Assembly: GCA_019136325.1 (NCBI GenBank)
Contig: JAGVUJ010000280.1
Coordinates: 1-20,457 of the forward strand
Source of the DNA: Deltaproteobacteria bacterium
GTDB taxonomy: Bacteria; Desulfobacterota; Syntrophia; Syntrophales; Smithellaceae
DNA length: 20,457 nt
Reading direction: 5' to 3'
Position 1 is the first letter of the stretch, and each line of letters begins with the position of its first letter. Under the pieces are notes generated by a model. That model was not told the DNA's origin and did no database searches. It was given only the letters and a program-made list of their open reading frames with translations. A program made the translations under genes and the position numbers. Below, piece by piece: positions 1 to 7,603 of this stretch.

Positions 1-2
1 AC

Positions 3-170
3 AGTCACAGCGTCGAAAAAGAACCTTTCGTCGCCGAGGTCATCGGAGGCCTGGGCATCATCATTCACCGGATCAAAATCACCTACTCTTATGTTCACCG
101 GACAAAAGAGTTTGTAAAGCAAAAAGATGCTCAGCATTTCGGAGCGCTGGCTCTTTCCTTTACCTTTTAA
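3..170 (+). CDS. C-terminal fragment of an LpxR-like outer-membrane protein (DUF2219), truncated by the window start
   Basis: The frame is open from the window edge to TAA at 168-170, giving 55 residues. The visible part alternates hydrophobic and polar residues, contains TYSYVHRTKEF and ends in GALALSFTF. A terminal aromatic residue after an amphipathic strand is the usual outer-membrane beta-barrel insertion signal. The Y-x-x-V-x-R-T-K-E-F stretch followed by a glycine-led last strand resembles the end of LpxR/DUF2219 proteins, which remove the 3'-acyloxyacyl chains of lipid A. The active-site region lies outside the window, so activity cannot be judged. Barrel membership is fairly secure; the LpxR assignment is recall of family appearance only. 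Confidence 0.5.
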   Translation, partial: SHSVEKEPFVAEVIGGLGIIIHRIKITYSYVHRTKEFVKQKDAQHFGALALSFTF

Positions 171-240
171 TGTCAACGCGGTGTATTCTTCCTGCATTCT
201 TCTTTCCCCGTAAAAACATTCCGGCGGAGATAATATCGTC

Positions 241-269
241 TTGACATACCGGAAAGCCTTCTTTATGTT
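241..269 (+). promoter_or_regulatory. sigma70-type promoter, TTGACA-17-TATGTT
   Basis: There is a perfect -35 hexamer at 241-246, a 17-base spacer and a 4/6 -10 hexamer at 264-269. The start site would fall near 276, leaving a leader of about 27 bases before the glycosyltransferase ATG at 303. The same two hexamers with the same spacing recur at 3543-3571 before another glycosyltransferase. Confidence 0.6.
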
Positions 270-302
270 TCATTCGTTCCAATCGACAACACCTGTGAAA
301 GA

Positions 303-1172
303 ATGAGCCGTATGGACAGCAACGATTATATCCTAAGCATCATCACGCCCGTCTATTGTCCCAATCAATATTTAATCGATCTGACGGAAAAACTTTTTCT
401 GGAAAGCCTGGCGATGAGCCCCATGAAAAATGATTTTGAAATTATCATCGTCGACGACGCATCGCCAAAGCGAGATGAATTAAAAGCCATGATTGAAAAA
501 ACCGCGAGAGAAAAAGCTTTAAACATAATGCTCATAAGAAACGAGATCAACCAAGGTCTCGCGAAATCCATCAACCGGGGAGTTCATCAAAGCAAGGCGC
601 CATATATATTAATGACAAATAACGACATCTATGCGCCGAAAGACGCCATTCCCCGCCTTTTGAATCTGCTCCGCCGCGACAGTCGATACGGCGCCGTCGG
701 CCCCATGCTGAGCTTCGCGTTTCGACACAGGATCCAGGAGATGGATACGGGGATTGTATTGAATGACTTCACGACCGATGAATACAAAAAAATAGATTCC
801 GTGGCGGAAAGCCTTGCCCAAACACATAACGGAGCAATAACACCGGCCAACAGCCTGGTCGGCTGTTTTTTGATGACGCCCCGGTCTGTCTTTGAAGATG
901 CCGGCGGGATCAATGAGCATTATGGCCTGGGGTATCACATCGAAAGCGATCTTCTCATCCGGGTGAGAAAGAAAGGGTTTAAACTGGCCGTCGATCAAAG
1001 CACTCTGGTGTTCCACGGCGACGTCGGTATTCGCGATTTCTACGGGCCAAGCATGAGCACCGTTAAAGTCAGAGCAAAATATAATCTCCTGCGTAATTAT
1101 GCTTATTTTATATTCAAGAATGGATGGAAGGAACTTTTTTCTTTATTGAACGATTACAACCCGAAACAATAG
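303..1172 (+). CDS. family 2 glycosyltransferase (rhamnosyltransferase-like)
   Basis: This 289-residue protein has a GT-A fold. It starts with an ITPVY strand at about residues 14-18, has the nucleotide-binding IIIVDDASP motif (D51, D52) and the metal-binding NND (N106-N107-D108). It ends its catalytic core with ESDLLIRVRKKG and an HGDVG segment, equivalent to the ED and H-x-G positions of WbbL/RfbF-like enzymes. Such enzymes transfer a nucleotide-activated sugar, often dTDP-rhamnose, onto a lipid-linked glycan at the inner face of the membrane. No membrane segment is visible. ATG at 303 is taken as start; ATG at 312 is equally possible because the only Shine-Dalgarno-like sequence is a GA-rich run at 297-301. 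It converges on the next gene, with 76 bases between the stops. Donor and acceptor cannot be read from the sequence. Confidence 0.85.
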   Translation: MSRMDSNDYILSIITPVYCPNQYLIDLTEKLFLESLAMSPMKNDFEIIIVDDASPKRDELKAMIEKTAREKALNIMLIRNEINQGLAKSINRGVHQSKAPYILMTNNDIYAPKDAIPRLLNLLRRDSRYGAVGPMLSFAFRHRIQEMDTGIVLNDFTTDEYKKIDSVAESLAQTHNGAITPANSLVGCFLMTPRSVFEDAGGINEHYGLGYHIESDLLIRVRKKGFKLAVDQSTLVFHGDVGIRDFYGPSMSTVKVRAKYNLLRNYAYFIFKNGWKELFSLLNDYNPKQ

Positions 1173-1248
1173 AATTCTGACCATCAATGCGCTGACAAAA
1201 CACGACTTGAAAACATACGCGGCAAACGCACGAGGCGCCTGTCGCAAA

Positions 1249-2001
1249 TCATCGGCTTGAACGAGTCTTCCATTTGCCGACGGTTGTATAGATGACGTTT
1301 ACATGATCCCGGTGTCTGTCAATGATTTTATCCATCGCGTTTTGGTAAAGACGGCCGTCACTAAAGCCCGACGACTCATGGTATATATGATGAGGTAGAA
1401 CATAGTTCTTATAACCGTGGCGAATTAAATCAAGACAATAATTGGCAACATAAAGATACCAACCGTCCACCGTTTCTTCGTCAAAACAAACACGGGAAAA
1501 TGTTTGCTTATGAACAATCATCAGGCAGCCGTCCAGGGTTTGAACGCTTACCGGTTTTTTTAATTTTCGCCACCCCACGTAACGCGGCGGAACACCATTG
1601 GTCACGCTGGCGACCAGTCCGGTAAACGGTCTCCTGCCCGCGACACCGGCAGCCCCGAGACCATCAAGCGTTTTCATATCGTTTGCCGCCCTGGCCAGCC
1701 AATCCTCCGAATCAAGCGCAACATCCTGATGAACAAACATCAAATACTCATGTCTGGCGCTTTTTGCAGCCTGATTCAAAACAGGCGCTGCAGCGCGATA
1801 ATTTCCCGCAGTATTATCGATGGTGATCAGTTCAAACGGAACGGTTTGTTGCTCAAGGCTTTTGATAAGATACTGATCAAGTTTTTTCGAATTATTAAAA
1901 ACACAAATAATAGAAAACACGTTCCATCGCCTCGCTTCATCCCACGGGTCTCTTAGCGTCCGGCCGTATCCCGGGAGCCGAATTGACATGCTTTGCGCCA
2001 T
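1249..2001 (-). CDS. StrF-like family 2 glycosyltransferase (Glyco_tranf_2_5 type)
   Basis: This is a GT-A protein of up to 250 residues. The core begins at FSIICVFNN (about residues 29-37), has ITIDNT (60-64) in place of the usual DD motif, and FVHQDV (H91-Q92-D93) as the metal-binding motif. The HQD form and short length are typical of the StrF-like subgroup found in polysaccharide clusters. The ATG at 2001 lies inside the upstream oxidoreductase and gives a 49-base overlap. An internal GTG at 1920 (residue 28) falls immediately before the first core strand and would remove the overlap, so the N-terminus is uncertain. The gene is translated after the oxidoreductase, almost certainly from one transcript. 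No signal peptide or membrane helix is seen. The sugar and acceptor are unknown. Confidence 0.75.
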   Translation of the reverse strand: MAQSMSIRLPGYGRTLRDPWDEARRWNVFSIICVFNNSKKLDQYLIKSLEQQTVPFELITIDNTAGNYRAAAPVLNQAAKSARHEYLMFVHQDVALDSEDWLARAANDMKTLDGLGAAGVAGRRPFTGLVASVTNGVPPRYVGWRKLKKPVSVQTLDGCLMIVHKQTFSRVCFDEETVDGWYLYVANYCLDLIRHGYKNYVLPHHIYHESSGFSDGRLYQNAMDKIIDRHRDHVNVIYTTVGKWKTRSSR

Positions 2002-3245
2002 GCGTCAAGGGCATTAGGTGAAACCGACGTGACATCCACGTCGCTCCAGCAAATGCGTTCATCCTTTGCGACTGCCCGACACAGCTTCACATCCCCGGAC
2101 AAAATGATCGGCAGCCCCGCCGGCAAAACATCGGTTTTATTTTCAATCAATCCGTAAGAGGCAAATCCGCCCGGACCATCAAGTTTACAGCCCGCTTCCA
2201 GCGCCTTCTTGGCATAACAGACGACCTCTGTCCTCATGCCGAATCTCGGCGCAATCAATGATTGGCCCGTGCGACCGACTTCCATAACCGTTCGCATGGT
2301 TTCAAAATGGACCAGGTGATACGGTCTGGTGAATACATAAAAAGGGCCGGGACCGGTCTCGGGAGGAAACCAGTCCAGCATGCGACGCTGGTATTTGTCA
2401 TCCGTATAACCGACGGCAAACACACCTCCCTTGGGGCGGGCACCCAGAACATAATCAACCAGCGGCGCCTGACCTGGCGTCCACAGATCGGAAAGAGGGA
2501 AATGATCAAAAAGTTCTATTGTCTCATTCATTTTCGGTCCGGTCATCCCCGGTTGAATAACAGAGCATCCGAGGGCATTGGCAACGATCGACATCTCTAC
2601 GCAAAGTTTTGTGCCATCGGTAAAGGAAGCGCACATTTGATGGTTAAGACCACGTTTGTCGGCTTCCGGCCGAATTTTCACCGGATCTGTGTAACGATCA
2701 AGAAAGCCTTTGACATTGCCCGCCATAACAAATTCAAGGCCATAAAATCGCAATTCTTCCATTAAACGCGCCAATACCGCCGGTTGATCCCCGTCGCTGC
2801 TTGTATAGGCCACGCCGTGCTTCTGCGCAAGATGCCAGAACCAGGGGCCAAAGATTGCATCGGCTTCCGCATTCATCATGATAATATGCTTGCCTGAAAC
2901 CATTGCCGATTCTATTGTATCGGGCGCGGAATCGATCGCGGTTGATGCGTCGAACAAAACATCAACGCCGGGCGCGGTCGCCGCCAGCCGGGCATCCTGA
3001 CAAACGGCTATTTCACCCCTCTTTAAAGCATCCGCAAGTTCACCCTCGGTCGAAACGACTTTAAAACGTCTTCGGGGATCATTCAATGCCAGCGCCTTTT
3101 CCATGTCCCGGTCGCAAACAACGGTGCAATCCACATGTCGCGTGAGCAAAGACTGATGAAACACTCCTTGCCCAACGGAGCCGGCCCCTAATAGCGCAAA
3201 GCTGATTGAATCCGTCTTTTCTTTTTTTGAGCTTTTTTGACGCAT
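1953..3245 (-). CDS. COG4091-type NAD(P)-dependent oxidoreductase with C-terminal SAF domain
   Basis: The 430-residue protein opens with a Rossmann motif G20-x-G22-x-x-G25 followed by an acidic CDRD turn, then a homoserine-dehydrogenase-like domain. It ends in a SAF-like region (about residues 335-420, including DGPGGFASYGLIEN and LPAGLPI). This matches the family named 'predicted homoserine dehydrogenase with SAF domain'. Members are generally not true homoserine dehydrogenases, and their sugar or sugar-acid substrates are mostly unassigned. The start is well supported: GGAGG lies 6 bases before the ATG. A promoter is seen at 3301-3329. The overlap with the StrF-like glycosyltransferase suggests it reduces or oxidises a nucleotide-linked or polyol precursor for an envelope glycan. 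The family call is sure; the substrate is not known. Confidence 0.8.
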   Translation of the reverse strand: MRQKSSKKEKTDSISFALLGAGSVGQGVFHQSLLTRHVDCTVVCDRDMEKALALNDPRRRFKVVSTEGELADALKRGEIAVCQDARLAATAPGVDVLFDASTAIDSAPDTIESAMVSGKHIIMMNAEADAIFGPWFWHLAQKHGVAYTSSDGDQPAVLARLMEELRFYGLEFVMAGNVKGFLDRYTDPVKIRPEADKRGLNHQMCASFTDGTKLCVEMSIVANALGCSVIQPGMTGPKMNETIELFDHFPLSDLWTPGQAPLVDYVLGARPKGGVFAVGYTDDKYQRRMLDWFPPETGPGPFYVFTRPYHLVHFETMRTVMEVGRTGQSLIAPRFGMRTEVVCYAKKALEAGCKLDGPGGFASYGLIENKTDVLPAGLPIILSGDVKLCRAVAKDERICWSDVDVTSVSPNALDAWRKACQFGSRDTAGR

Positions 3246-3300
3246 AAGGTACCTCCGGATTGTTTCGTTGCGTTAAAAACAATCTGATTCAACGGCGAAT

Positions 3301-3329
3301 GATATATCTGAACCTCTGCCCGGAGTCAA
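3301..3329 (-). promoter_or_regulatory. sigma70-type promoter, TTGACT-17-TATATC, for the oxidoreductase operon
   Basis: Read on the minus strand, TTGACT (3329-3324) is followed by a 17-base spacer and TATATC (3306-3301). The inferred start near 3294 leaves a leader of about 50 bases before the ATG at 3245. Confidence 0.5.
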
Positions 3330-3542
3330 TGCATTCCGGAAAGCATGACCATCGCCTGTGATTCAATGATTTAAAAAATCATGCCGGGGCATACAGGACA
3401 ACATCTTTTTCATGACACGGTTTGGAGACACGTTTCCAATTTGTCCGGTCGCGCACGCCGGCAATACACGTTCGTTCAGCAAACATGTGTTTCAGAAATA
3501 AAAACCTGAATAATGATTGTTTGCAGAAAAATGAATAATACC

Positions 3543-3571
3543 TTGACACGGAGGATATCATCTATTATGTT
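3543..3571 (+). promoter_or_regulatory. sigma70-type promoter, TTGACA-17-TATGTT
   Basis: TTGACA at 3543-3548, a spacer of 17 and TATGTT at 3566-3571 are the same hexamers and spacing as the promoter at 241-269. The predicted start near 3578 gives a leader of about 170 bases to the GTG at 3749. The spacer sequence is unrelated to the first copy, so this is not a simple duplication. Confidence 0.55.
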
Positions 3572-3748
3572 TCCGCACGAATCTGAAGATTGTACAAAAA
3601 TGAAATTTAAACGGGATAAAGGACTTAAGGCTATTATATCTTTGCGACAAGATTTTTTCGCCTCGCGCGGCCATTATCGTTCAGATATTCAGACTGCCTT
3701 TTCTCACTGTTTATGAACCATTTGCTGAACTGATTTTGGATACTCTCC

Positions 3749-5029
3749 GTGCTTGAATACATAGGATATCTCTGCGCTTCACTGGCCATCACGAGTTCAC
3801 TGATCGGCTTGCTGTCTGTTTTTGCCTTCCGGACTCACATTAGAAACTGGATCAGGAAAAAGCCTGAAAAATATCCGGGTTTGACCGTCATCTCTCCGCA
3901 ACGGGGGAAAATCGATTCGGACAATATCGACGCCGTTCTGAAACAGAATTATCCCGGCGCATGGGAAGTGATTTTTGTCACAACAAAAGACGATGCTTCC
4001 CTGCCGCAGTTGCATCACTATGCACAGAAATATAAACATGTAAAAATAGCAATCGCCGACGACGTCGTTCAACTGGCGGCAACAAAGGAGATTCACCGAT
4101 GCCAGAAGAACAATAATTTATTGACTGCGATAGAGGCCGCCTCTCCGGAAACCGAAGTGTATGTCATCGTCGATGCCGACGCCCGTCCTTTTAGCGACTG
4201 GTTGAGCAATCTCGTCGCCCCCCTTGCTGACGGCAACGCCAAGCTGGGCGCCGTCACGTCTGCAAGAATCTACCTTCCCGGCAAAGGGTTGGCGTCTCTG
4301 GTTCAAGTCTTATGGATTCTGATCTCCGCCATGTTTCTTGTCGGGAAACACCGCTACATATGGGGCGGCGGACTCGCCATACCGAAAGCGGTTTTTGAAA
4401 AAGCACACCTGGGACGGAGTCTGGAAGGGCAGGAAGGATGTTCCATCACGACCGATGACATGAATATATTAAACGCCTTGCGAAGCCGGGGATATGAAAC
4501 TCTTTTTGTGCCCGATTGCCTTGTGCTCAGGCATCCTCCGGCAAAAAAGGAAACTCTGGCACATGTCATAACGTTTACCAACCGTCAGGTATTGCAGACC
4601 TGGTGGACAACCAAAGCGATATGGGTTTTCCTGTCCAACATCGGCATCAGATTGCCGATGCTTTTATGCGCGCTGGTCATCGCATGGTGGCATCCCTGGT
4701 GTTTGCTGGCCTTATTATCCATAGTGATTGACGTCATCATGGGCATCACCGCTTTAAAAACCGTTATTGATACGGAGCCACGATTAAGCGCCAAATTGAT
4801 TTTCTGGGTGTTGAAGGCGAAAGGATATCCCGTGAACCGTTTACCGGAACCGAGAGTAATGATCCATGTGAATTTCTGGATCATTTTGCTTCCCATTGTT
4901 ACTCCGCTGGTCGTGACCATCAACTCGACTGTCGTACCTTTTTTCAAAAAAATGCAGTGGAGCGGCATTGAATATACCAGAAGAAAAGTGATCGGATACA
5001 CCGGTGATTTTTCATGGCGGGCAAAATAA
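3749..5029 (+). CDS. membrane glycosyltransferase, GT21 (ceramide glucosyltransferase/HpnI)-like
   Basis: This 426-residue protein starts at GTG. An in-frame TGA at 3731-3733 leaves no earlier usable start, and a weak TTGGA lies about 9 bases upstream. Domains in order: an N-terminal transmembrane helix (about 5-27), a cytosolic GT-A domain with VDADARP (D142-x-D144) and TTDDMN (D236, D237), a membrane-associated segment near 187-205, and C-terminal helices at about 290-340 and 374-398. This layout is that of the ceramide-glucosyltransferase-like family, which includes HpnI of hopanoid synthesis. The usual (Q/R)-x-x-R-W motif is altered: residues 279-286 read RQVLQTWW, without the arginine-tryptophan pair in register. 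It probably acts on a lipid acceptor at the inner membrane. The gene stands alone between its own promoter and the kinase gene. No hopanoid genes are visible nearby, so the product is not assigned. Confidence 0.75.
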   Translation: MLEYIGYLCASLAITSSLIGLLSVFAFRTHIRNWIRKKPEKYPGLTVISPQRGKIDSDNIDAVLKQNYPGAWEVIFVTTKDDASLPQLHHYAQKYKHVKIAIADDVVQLAATKEIHRCQKNNNLLTAIEAASPETEVYVIVDADARPFSDWLSNLVAPLADGNAKLGAVTSARIYLPGKGLASLVQVLWILISAMFLVGKHRYIWGGGLAIPKAVFEKAHLGRSLEGQEGCSITTDDMNILNALRSRGYETLFVPDCLVLRHPPAKKETLAHVITFTNRQVLQTWWTTKAIWVFLSNIGIRLPMLLCALVIAWWHPWCLLALLSIVIDVIMGITALKTVIDTEPRLSAKLIFWVLKAKGYPVNRLPEPRVMIHVNFWIILLPIVTPLVVTINSTVVPFFKKMQWSGIEYTRRKVIGYTGDFSWRAK

Positions 5030-5248
5030 TCTGCATTATTCCCATCGATAGTCCTTATATGACCGGCAGGCTTCATTGATTTTCCTCATCTCCGCGTTGT
5101 TGTCATCGAAATAGTTCAGCAATCTTCCTGCGCCGAAACCCGACAGAGCTTCCGGGAAGGAACGGCAATCAAAGATATTTATTTTTCACCTGAATTATGA
5201 TTATATAAAAAATGATTCTCCGCAAATGAAGATCAAGACGGTGAGAAA

Positions 5249-6766
5249 ATGAATCTGGAAAAAATGTCCAAGAAAAATCTGATTGAACTGGTGGACACTC
5301 TCCAGAACCAACTGGCTCATGCCGATGCGTCTTCCCTGTCCGGCACTTCGGGAGAAGAGCTCTACAAGTTTCTCGCGCAAAGCTCTCAGGTCGGTTTCTA
5401 TATTATGCAGAACGGCCGTTTTAAATTCATCAATTCTCATTTTCGCGACTATACCGGTTACTCCGACGAAGAAATGCTCAAGATGAATCCGACGTCCTTT
5501 ATCCTGCCTGAAGACCGGCGCAAAACGGCAAGAAACGCGATCATGATGCTCAAGGAACAGCGGTTTACTCCTTACGAATACCGTATCGTTACCAAAGACG
5601 GCCGGATCAAGTGGATCATGGAAACCGTCATGTCCATTAAATTCAAGGGAAAGCGCGCCATCCTGGGCAACTCCATGGACGTCACCGAACGAAAAGAAGC
5701 AAGCCGCCGGTTGGAGGAACTGGAAGCGCTGGAGTCATCCATCCTCGACGCCATTCCTCAGGCGGTCGTCGGGTTGCACGAACGCCGCATTAATTTCGCC
5801 AATCATGCGGTGAAAGTTATTTTCGGCTGGCATCGGGAAGAACTGATCGGCAAAAGCATTCGCATCATTTACCGCAGCGAGGAGGAAGCCGATAAAATAG
5901 GCGAAATATTTTATTCCTCTCTGGAAAAACAGCGGACATACGAAACGGAATTCCCCTGCCGGTGCAAGGACGGGCGGGAAATTATCTGCCGCATGAAAGC
6001 CTCGCGCATCGGCGAAAAACTTCGGGAAAAACGCATCGTGGTCACTTTCGAAGACATTACGGCGCAAAAGAAAGCACAGGAGGAACTGGAACGCTCGCAG
6101 CAGGACCTGAGAAACCTTTCCGCGCATCTTCAATCGGTCAGAGAAGAAGAGAGCACGCGCGTGGCTCGCAAAATTCATGACGAACTGGGTCAGTCGCTGA
6201 CCGCTCTGCAGATGGATTTGTCATGGCTGGAAAATCGTTTGCCGGACAGCAGCAAAAACATCCGGGAAAAGACCCAAAGCATGTCGGAGCTTGTTGATGC
6301 GACGATTGAAAGCGTCCACAAAATCACGATGGAGTTGCGTCCCAGCCTGCTTGATGATCTGGGACTCCCGGCCGCCATTGAATGGCAGGCCGGCGATTTT
6401 CAGAAACGTTCCGGGATCCGCTGTCAGGCCAATATCCACTGCAATGTGGACATGATCGGCAAGAATCTGGCCACTTCCATTTTTCGCATTTTCCAGGAAA
6501 CGCTTACCAACATTGCCCGTCATTCCAAAGCCACGCAATGCAAAGTCGCCCTGATTGAAAAAGGCAAAGAACTGTGTCTGGAAGTCACGGACAACGGCGT
6601 CGGAATCACACAATGGCAAATAGAAGATCCGCAGTCTTTCGGTATGATCGGCATGCGGGAAAGAGCGCACCTCTGGGGAGGCACCGTCCACGTCCGCAAC
6701 ATCAAACCCTCGGGAACAATGGTCAGGGTTATCATTCCACTCGACAAAGGAGAAAAACCTTCATGA
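5249..6766 (+). CDS. cytosolic PAS-PAS sensor histidine kinase, NarL-partner (HisKA_3) class
   Basis: The protein has 505 residues and no transmembrane helix or signal peptide, so it senses an internal signal. Order: a short leucine-rich N-terminal helix (about 7-22), PAS 1 (about 35-152), PAS 2 (about 158-278), a linking coiled coil, the dimerisation/phosphoacceptor domain with ARKIHDELGQ (H310), and an HATPase_c domain. The ATPase domain has a FQETLTNIARHS N-box, DNGVGI (D448 onward) and a GMIGMRERA G-box. Each PAS domain ends in the typical D-x-T-x-x-K segment (VTERKEA, ITAQKKA), but no haem or flavin ligand can be assigned. GGTGAG precedes the ATG. The stop overlaps the start of the response regulator (ATGA at 6763-6766), which makes the pair a cognate two-component system. 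The ligand is unknown; the downstream acyl-CoA synthetase suggests a metabolic cue. Confidence 0.9.
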   Translation: MNLEKMSKKNLIELVDTLQNQLAHADASSLSGTSGEELYKFLAQSSQVGFYIMQNGRFKFINSHFRDYTGYSDEEMLKMNPTSFILPEDRRKTARNAIMMLKEQRFTPYEYRIVTKDGRIKWIMETVMSIKFKGKRAILGNSMDVTERKEASRRLEELEALESSILDAIPQAVVGLHERRINFANHAVKVIFGWHREELIGKSIRIIYRSEEEADKIGEIFYSSLEKQRTYETEFPCRCKDGREIICRMKASRIGEKLREKRIVVTFEDITAQKKAQEELERSQQDLRNLSAHLQSVREEESTRVARKIHDELGQSLTALQMDLSWLENRLPDSSKNIREKTQSMSELVDATIESVHKITMELRPSLLDDLGLPAAIEWQAGDFQKRSGIRCQANIHCNVDMIGKNLATSIFRIFQETLTNIARHSKATQCKVALIEKGKELCLEVTDNGVGITQWQIEDPQSFGMIGMRERAHLWGGTVHVRNIKPSGTMVRVIIPLDKGEKPS

Positions 6767-7395
6767 TACGCATTCTGGTTGCAGATGATCACGCCGTCGT
6801 GCGTCAGGGCGTCAAACAGATCCTGGCGGACGTCCAGGATATGACCGTCAAAGATGAAGCGCAAAACGGATCTGAAACATTAAAGAAAGTCGCTGAAAAT
6901 GAATACGATGTCGTCCTGCTGGATATTTCCATGCCGGGTCGCAGCGGGCTGGAAGTGCTTGAAGATATTAAAACCCAGCATCCGAAACTGGCGGTGCTGA
7001 TTTTAAGCATGCATCCGGAAGAACAGTACGCGGTTCGCGCGCTGCGCGCCGGAGCTTCCGGTTATCTCACCAAAGCCAGCGCTCCTCAGGAACTGATCGG
7101 CGCCATTCGCAAGGTGGCGGGAGGCGGTAAATACGTCACGTCATCGCTGGCTGAAAAACTGGCCGACGAGCTGGAAATCGATACGGAGAAACTGCCTCAT
7201 GAGCGCCTGTCCAACCGCGAACACCAGGTGATGCTGATGCTTGCGGAAGGAAAATCCGTCTCCGACATTGCCGATGAACTGTGTTTGAGCGTCAAAACCA
7301 TCAGCACCTACCGCACACGCGTCATGTCAAAAATGGGCATGAAGAAAAATGCCGAGCTGACGCTTTATGCCGTTCACAATAAATTAATCAACTAG
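6763..7395 (+). CDS. LuxR/NarL-family response regulator
   Basis: The 210-residue protein starts at the ATG that overlaps the kinase stop by four bases, with AAAGGAG upstream. An open frame runs further back to 6574, but the receiver domain begins exactly at MIRILVADDH, so the longer form is rejected. The receiver has the acidic pair in VADDH, phosphoacceptor D54 (VVLLDISMPG) and switch lysine K104 (GYLTKAS). The C-terminal part (about 144-206) is a LuxR-type helix-turn-helix: LSNREHQVMLMLAEGKS, then IADELCLSVKTISTYRTRV. Phosphorylation by the adjoining kinase should allow dimeric DNA binding. Likely targets are its own region and the following gene, because repeated GACAAA elements and a CGGCAT palindrome lie between them; this is inferred from position only. 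Confidence 0.93.
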   Translation: MIRILVADDHAVVRQGVKQILADVQDMTVKDEAQNGSETLKKVAENEYDVVLLDISMPGRSGLEVLEDIKTQHPKLAVLILSMHPEEQYAVRALRAGASGYLTKASAPQELIGAIRKVAGGGKYVTSSLAEKLADELEIDTEKLPHERLSNREHQVMLMLAEGKSVSDIADELCLSVKTISTYRTRVMSKMGMKKNAELTLYAVHNKLIN

Positions 7396-7413
7396 GTCCA
7401 CCCTCCCGGACTC

Positions 7414-7481
7414 CGACAAATCACGTCATCATTTATTTGTCAGACAAAAACCGTCATGCTGTTTGGTTGTGTTCTGACAAA
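7414..7481. repeat. cluster of GACAAA elements including a TTTGTC-A-GACAAA palindrome
   Basis: GACAAA occurs at 7414-7419, 7443-7448 and 7476-7481, and inverted as TTTGTC at 7436-7441. The copies at 7436-7448 form a perfect palindrome with one central base. In addition TTTGTCAGA (7436-7444) and TCTGACAAA (7473-7481) are perfect 9-base inverted arms. The cluster sits just after the response-regulator gene and about 120 bases before the next start, so it could be its operator or an RNA hairpin. Confidence 0.45.
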
Positions 7482-7546
7482 GAAACAAGTTTCACGCCGA
7501 TATTATCTTTTCAAGCGCCATGTTAATCCGTTACCATGTTCAGATT

Positions 7547-7565
7547 CGGCATGATTGTAATGCCG
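7547..7565. promoter_or_regulatory. candidate operator, CGGCAT-N7-ATGCCG inverted repeat
   Basis: Perfect 6-base arms at 7547-7552 and 7560-7565 surround seven bases, 39 bases before the ATG of the ADP-forming synthetase. Size and position suit a dimeric regulator. No convincing sigma70 or sigma54 promoter was placed beside it. Confidence 0.35.
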
Positions 7566-7603
7566 CATCATAAAAAAGAGGATCAGACTATGCAGGAGGG
7601 GGC

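Larger units (their letters stand above)
3246..3748. other. intergenic region between divergent units, with two opposing promoters
   Basis: There is no convincing gene in these 503 bases. Short open frames at 3379-3561 (minus) and 3513-3716 (plus) lack ribosome-binding sites and family resemblance. The region holds a minus-strand promoter near 3301-3329, a plus-strand promoter at 3543-3571, and a perfect AT-rich inverted repeat at 3366-3382 (ATGATTT, three A, AAATCAT) between them. The leader of the plus-strand transcript would be about 170 bases. Confidence 0.6.

Noticed and set aside
3513..3716. 67-codon frame, or a 38-codon frame from 3600, as a leader peptide
   Set aside because: No ribosome-binding site and no regulatory codon pattern; the region is better explained as promoter and leader.
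6574..6762. N-terminal extension of the response regulator
   Set aside because: It would overlap the kinase ATPase domain; the receiver fold starts at 6763 with a good ribosome-binding site.
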